Assembly: GCA_023151115.1 (NCBI GenBank)
Contig: JAKLJP010000007.1
Location: forward strand, 62,001-126,000
Reading direction: 5' to 3'
Length of the DNA stretch: 64,000 nt
Source: Anaerolineae bacterium
GTDB lineage: Bacteria > Chloroflexota > Anaerolineae > 4572-78 > J111
Position numbers and translations under genes: made by a program. Every line of letters starts with the position of its first letter. Position 1 is the stretch's first letter. The notes below the pieces were generated by a model that was not told the DNA's origin, searched no databases, and was given only the letters and a program-made list of their open reading frames with translations. Positions 61,646 to 64,000 of the stretch are shown in pieces.

Positions 61646-62030
61646 CGTTTATCTCTCCTCACTGATAAGATAAAATATGAAATGTGATGCGTGATACGTG
61701 AGGATTTTAGGCAAAAAACCCTCACGCACCACATAACACGCACCACGTTAAGAAGTATAGCAAACAAATTTACCCCTTGTCAATTATCAGCCGGATGAGA
61801 AACCTACTTTACCCCCAAAGTATCATTTACAATTTCTCAGAGGGAGATTACGATAATTTCGTAGTCAACCCGGTCTATCATCTGGTTGACAACGTAGACA
61901 TAGGCAATTCCAAGAAAAAAACATCAATTCTTGTGGTGCGTAGTGCATGGTGTATTTACGTTACGCACAACGCACCACGCACCACGTCCTTGAAGGATTT
62001 AAATCTTGGAACTGCTATAAGGTAACACTT
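61646..62030. other. 385-bp intergenic region with two GTGATGC-type repeats
   Basis: Left part (about 61678-61755): GTGATGC GTGATAC GTGAGG pairs with CTCACGC ACCACAT AACACGC ACCACGT. Right part (about 61930-62000): GTGGTGC GTAGTGC ATGGTGT pairs with ACGCACA ACGCACC ACGCACC. Between them is plain sequence with no gene I can support. Confidence 0.7.
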
Positions 62031-62891
62031 ATGAGTTTCAATTTTTTGTCTATGATCTGGCTTGGTTTATCGGCGCTGGTGATGCTCACCGGCATCTCGA
62101 CCTTTTTAGGCGCTGTGGCCGTGGCCGGCTGGTGGTTGGCCCGCTGGCTGGGGCTGCTCCCGGCTCACAACCGATTGAGCTTCACGGTTGAGCGGCTTCT
62201 GGCTCACTTTCGGCAAAACAAGGCCTCGCCCCACCTGCGCAAGTGGTACACCTGGGAATTTCCCACCCGGCCCGGCCTCAGCCGCCGGCTGCCCGGCTCG
62301 CGCTTTTTCACCGAGCTGTGGGTCAACCGGCAGCGCTATATTCATTACCAAGGGCGACCCCGCCAGTTGAGTCCCAACCACTTTGACGCTTACGTAACTC
62401 TCTCGACGCCCGAAATCGAGACGCTGGCGGGCCAACTGGCGCAGTTGGGCCAGAACCAGCAGTTAAGCGCCTACGAGCAGTTGTGCAACACCCTGGCCTT
62501 TGTTCAGCAAAACATCCGCTATACCGATGACCTCTGTTTGGAGACGGGCCGGTTGATTGAGTACCCCAAGTATCCCCTGGAAACCCTGGTGGAGAAAAAG
62601 GGTGATTGTGAAGACCAATCTATTCTGGCGGCAGCCTTGCTGGCGGCGATGGGTTACGAGGTAGCCCTGCTGATCCTGCCCATTCACGTCGCCCTGGGTG
62701 TGGCCGGTTTTGATAACCGGCCCGGCAGTCGAGTGGTTCACCCGGCCAACGGCGTGCGTTATCTCTATACCGAGACGACCGCACCCAACTGGCTCCCCGG
62801 CGAAGTGCCCCTGGAATTTCGCGGCTATCTGTCCAGCGGTCAGTTTGAGGTGCTGCCGGTAAAATCAAACAATTCCCTCACCCGGCCGTGA
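62031..62891 (+). CDS. transglutaminase-like cysteine protease-fold membrane protein
   Basis: 286 residues from ATG with AAGGT upstream; the longer frame begins in a repeat. A membrane stretch at about 5-40 (MIWLGLSALVMLTGISTFLG...GWWLARWLGLL) anchors it. The transglutaminase-like core is YPKYPLETLVEKKGDCEDQSILAAALLAAMGYEVALLILPIHVALGVAG, with Cys and His in the expected order. Specific substrate unknown. Its 3' end overlaps the convergent ABC-F gene by 52 bases. Confidence 0.82.
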   Translation: MSFNFLSMIWLGLSALVMLTGISTFLGAVAVAGWWLARWLGLLPAHNRLSFTVERLLAHFRQNKASPHLRKWYTWEFPTRPGLSRRLPGSRFFTELWVNRQRYIHYQGRPRQLSPNHFDAYVTLSTPEIETLAGQLAQLGQNQQLSAYEQLCNTLAFVQQNIRYTDDLCLETGRLIEYPKYPLETLVEKKGDCEDQSILAAALLAAMGYEVALLILPIHVALGVAGFDNRPGSRVVHPANGVRYLYTETTAPNWLPGEVPLEFRGYLSSGQFEVLPVKSNNSLTRP

Positions 62892-64000
62892 CGCATTTCC
62901 CATACATTTGTCGCCACCCGGCTGATGAAAGCCCGGTCGTGGACGACGGCCAGAATCGTGCCGGGGAACTGGTTGAGCGCCGTTTCAAACCGCTCGCGGC
63001 TGGGGATGTCGAGGTGGTTGACCGGCTCATCCAGCAGCAAAAAGTTGCAGCCCTGGGCCACCAGCAGCGCCAGCATCAGCCGCGCCCGCTCGCCGTAGCT
63101 GAGGCTGCCAACCGGAATGAAAGCATCATCCCCGGCGAAGAGAAAGAAGTGCAGAAAGCTGCGGGTTTCGGTTTGGTCCATATTGACCGCCACCGCCCGG
63201 ATGGTCTCGTAGGGCGTGCTGGCCGGGTCGAGCTGTTCCTGTTCCTGGGCAAAATAGCCCAATTTGACCCCCGCGCCCAGGCGAATCTGGCCGGTTGTCG
63301 GCTCCAATTCCCCGGTGATGAGCCGCAGCAGGGTGGTTTTACCTTCGCCGTTGGGGCCGATGAGAGCGACCCGCTGACCGTGAGTCAAGGTTTGACTCAC
63401 TTCGCTAAACAACCGCCGCCCATCGAAGGCCATGCCGACATTTTCCAAGCTCAACACCCGGCGTGCGCCAGCGTCATCATTGGCCAGATCCAGTTTCATT
63501 TGCCAGTGACGGTCTGGTTTAGCCACCCGCTCCTCTGACTCCAAAAGCCGTTGTAACCGTCGCTCCCGCGCCTTTGCCTTTTTAGCAACCTTCTTGGCTA
63601 GCCGACGGGTATGGTCGTTTGTGGTAGCCCGTTCGGTATTTCGGGCCTGTTCCTTCGTGCGCTGGACATCGGCCTGCAGGCGTTGGATCTCAGCTTGCTG
63701 ATCCTTCCATGTTCCCCATTGCTTTTCTAACGCCCACGCTTTTGCTAAGGCATAATCGTCATAATTGCCGGTATATTCGGCCAGCCTGTGTGTCACTGGA
63801 TCCAACTCCAAAATGCGCGAGACCATGTGATCCAGAAAAGTTCGGTCGTGCGAGACAATCAGGACCGTGCCGTCATAACGCTCCAGCCAACCTTCCAGCC
63901 AGATGAGAGCATCCAAATCCAGGTGGTTGGTCGGCTCGTCGAGCAAAAGCAGGCGCGGCTGCTGGATGAGCAGACCGGCCAGCCCTAGCCGGGTTTTCTG
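62840..64000 (-). CDS. ABC-F family ATPase, N-terminal part outside the window
   Basis: About 386 residues are visible, open to the right edge. The first cassette ends with QKTRLGLAGLL and LLLLDEPTNHLDLDALIWLE; an Arg/Lys-rich linker (about residues 90-150) follows. The second cassette has GPNGEGKTTLLR, LSYGERARLMLALLV and LLLDEPVNHLDIPSRE. There is no membrane domain, fitting ABC-F factors that act on ribosomes in translation or antibiotic resistance. The 5' part is missing. Confidence 0.93.
   Translation of the reverse strand, partial: QKTRLGLAGLLIQQPRLLLLDEPTNHLDLDALIWLEGWLERYDGTVLIVSHDRTFLDHMVSRILELDPVTHRLAEYTGNYDDYALAKAWALEKQWGTWKDQQAEIQRLQADVQRTKEQARNTERATTNDHTRRLAKKVAKKAKARERRLQRLLESEERVAKPDRHWQMKLDLANDDAGARRVLSLENVGMAFDGRRLFSEVSQTLTHGQRVALIGPNGEGKTTLLRLITGELEPTTGQIRLGAGVKLGYFAQEQEQLDPASTPYETIRAVAVNMDQTETRSFLHFFLFAGDDAFIPVGSLSYGERARLMLALLVAQGCNFLLLDEPVNHLDIPSRERFETALNQFPGTILAVVHDRAFISRVATNVWEMRHGRVRELFDFTGSTSN

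Noticed and set aside
61947..62030. Longer start of the transglutaminase-like protein
   Set aside because: The extra 28 codons translate a heptad repeat.

Overview
The window looks like about 64 kb of one bacterial chromosome with mid-to-high GC coding sequence, short ATGA overlaps inside operons and Shine-Dalgarno (AGGAGG-like) starts. The gene mix suggests a Chloroflexota (Anaerolineae-like) bacterium: long multi-GAF histidine kinases, a fused E1 alpha-beta dehydrogenase, a PPOX/F420-type flavoprotein, a Liv-type transporter with a Tat-lipoprotein binding protein, and a DUF4236-TPR protein. This assignment is inference from gene content; no rRNA or tRNA is visible. No insertion sequence, CRISPR array or phage genes were seen.

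Layout. (1) 0-17.3 kb, + strand: a catabolic region. It holds a 3-hydroxyisobutyrate-dehydrogenase-like gene (cut by the window edge), a zinc alcohol dehydrogenase, two bicupins, an unusual SDR, an ATZ/TRZ-type amidohydrolase, an HpaB-type flavin hydroxylase with its flavin reductase, a complete Liv-type ABC importer, an SQR-like flavoprotein, maleylacetate reductase and an intradiol (hydroxyquinol-type) dioxygenase. Together these predict uptake of an aromatic compound, hydroxylation to hydroxyquinol, ring cleavage to maleylacetate and reduction to 3-oxoadipate. (2) 17.3-25.2 kb, - strand: a hybrid PAS-GAF kinase with an RsbW-like ATPase and a receiver protein, then a Cache-multi-GAF NarX-like kinase with its NarL-type regulator. 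(3) 25.4-30.4 kb, +: a DeoR regulator, then 2-oxoacid dehydrogenase E2 and a fused E1. (4) 30.6-32.3 kb, +: an AT-richer ATPase plus PD-(D/E)XK-like nuclease pair bracketed by two related hairpins, a candidate defence-like cassette. (5) 32.4-38.9 kb, -: sugar genes (BadF-type kinase, GH4 glycosidase, two dehydrogenases) and a PAS protein. (6) 39.1-46.3 kb, +: two MarR regulators, a frameshifted DoxX-like remnant, a BBE-type FAD oxidoreductase, quinone reductase, PPOX protein, methyltransferase, DUF5519, WYL regulator and VOC protein. (7) 46.3-54.4 kb, +: a possible DNA-adduct/crosslink repair island with two tandem AlkZ-like glycosylases (one frameshifted), a DinB-like protein, an MrfA-like helicase with an inserted HNH domain, a prenyl diphosphate synthase and an MrfB-like exonuclease. 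(8) 54.5-64 kb: DUF4236-TPR protein, HigBA toxin-antitoxin, an AmrS-like radical SAM enzyme, two citrate synthases in divergent orientation, a methyltransferase, a metallo-hydrolase, a transglutaminase-like protein and an ABC-F ATPase cut by the window end.

The most striking non-genic feature is a dense set of intergenic repeats. Many are degenerate tandem arrays with an exact 7-nt period (some 6, 8 or 9) folded into long inverted repeats. The period is shared but the 7-nt word differs from site to site, and the same words recur at distant sites. Such sequences interrupt operons, cover a stop codon, and sit in frame inside the helicase gene. A separate 172-bp element occurs twice in opposite orientation, 36 kb apart.
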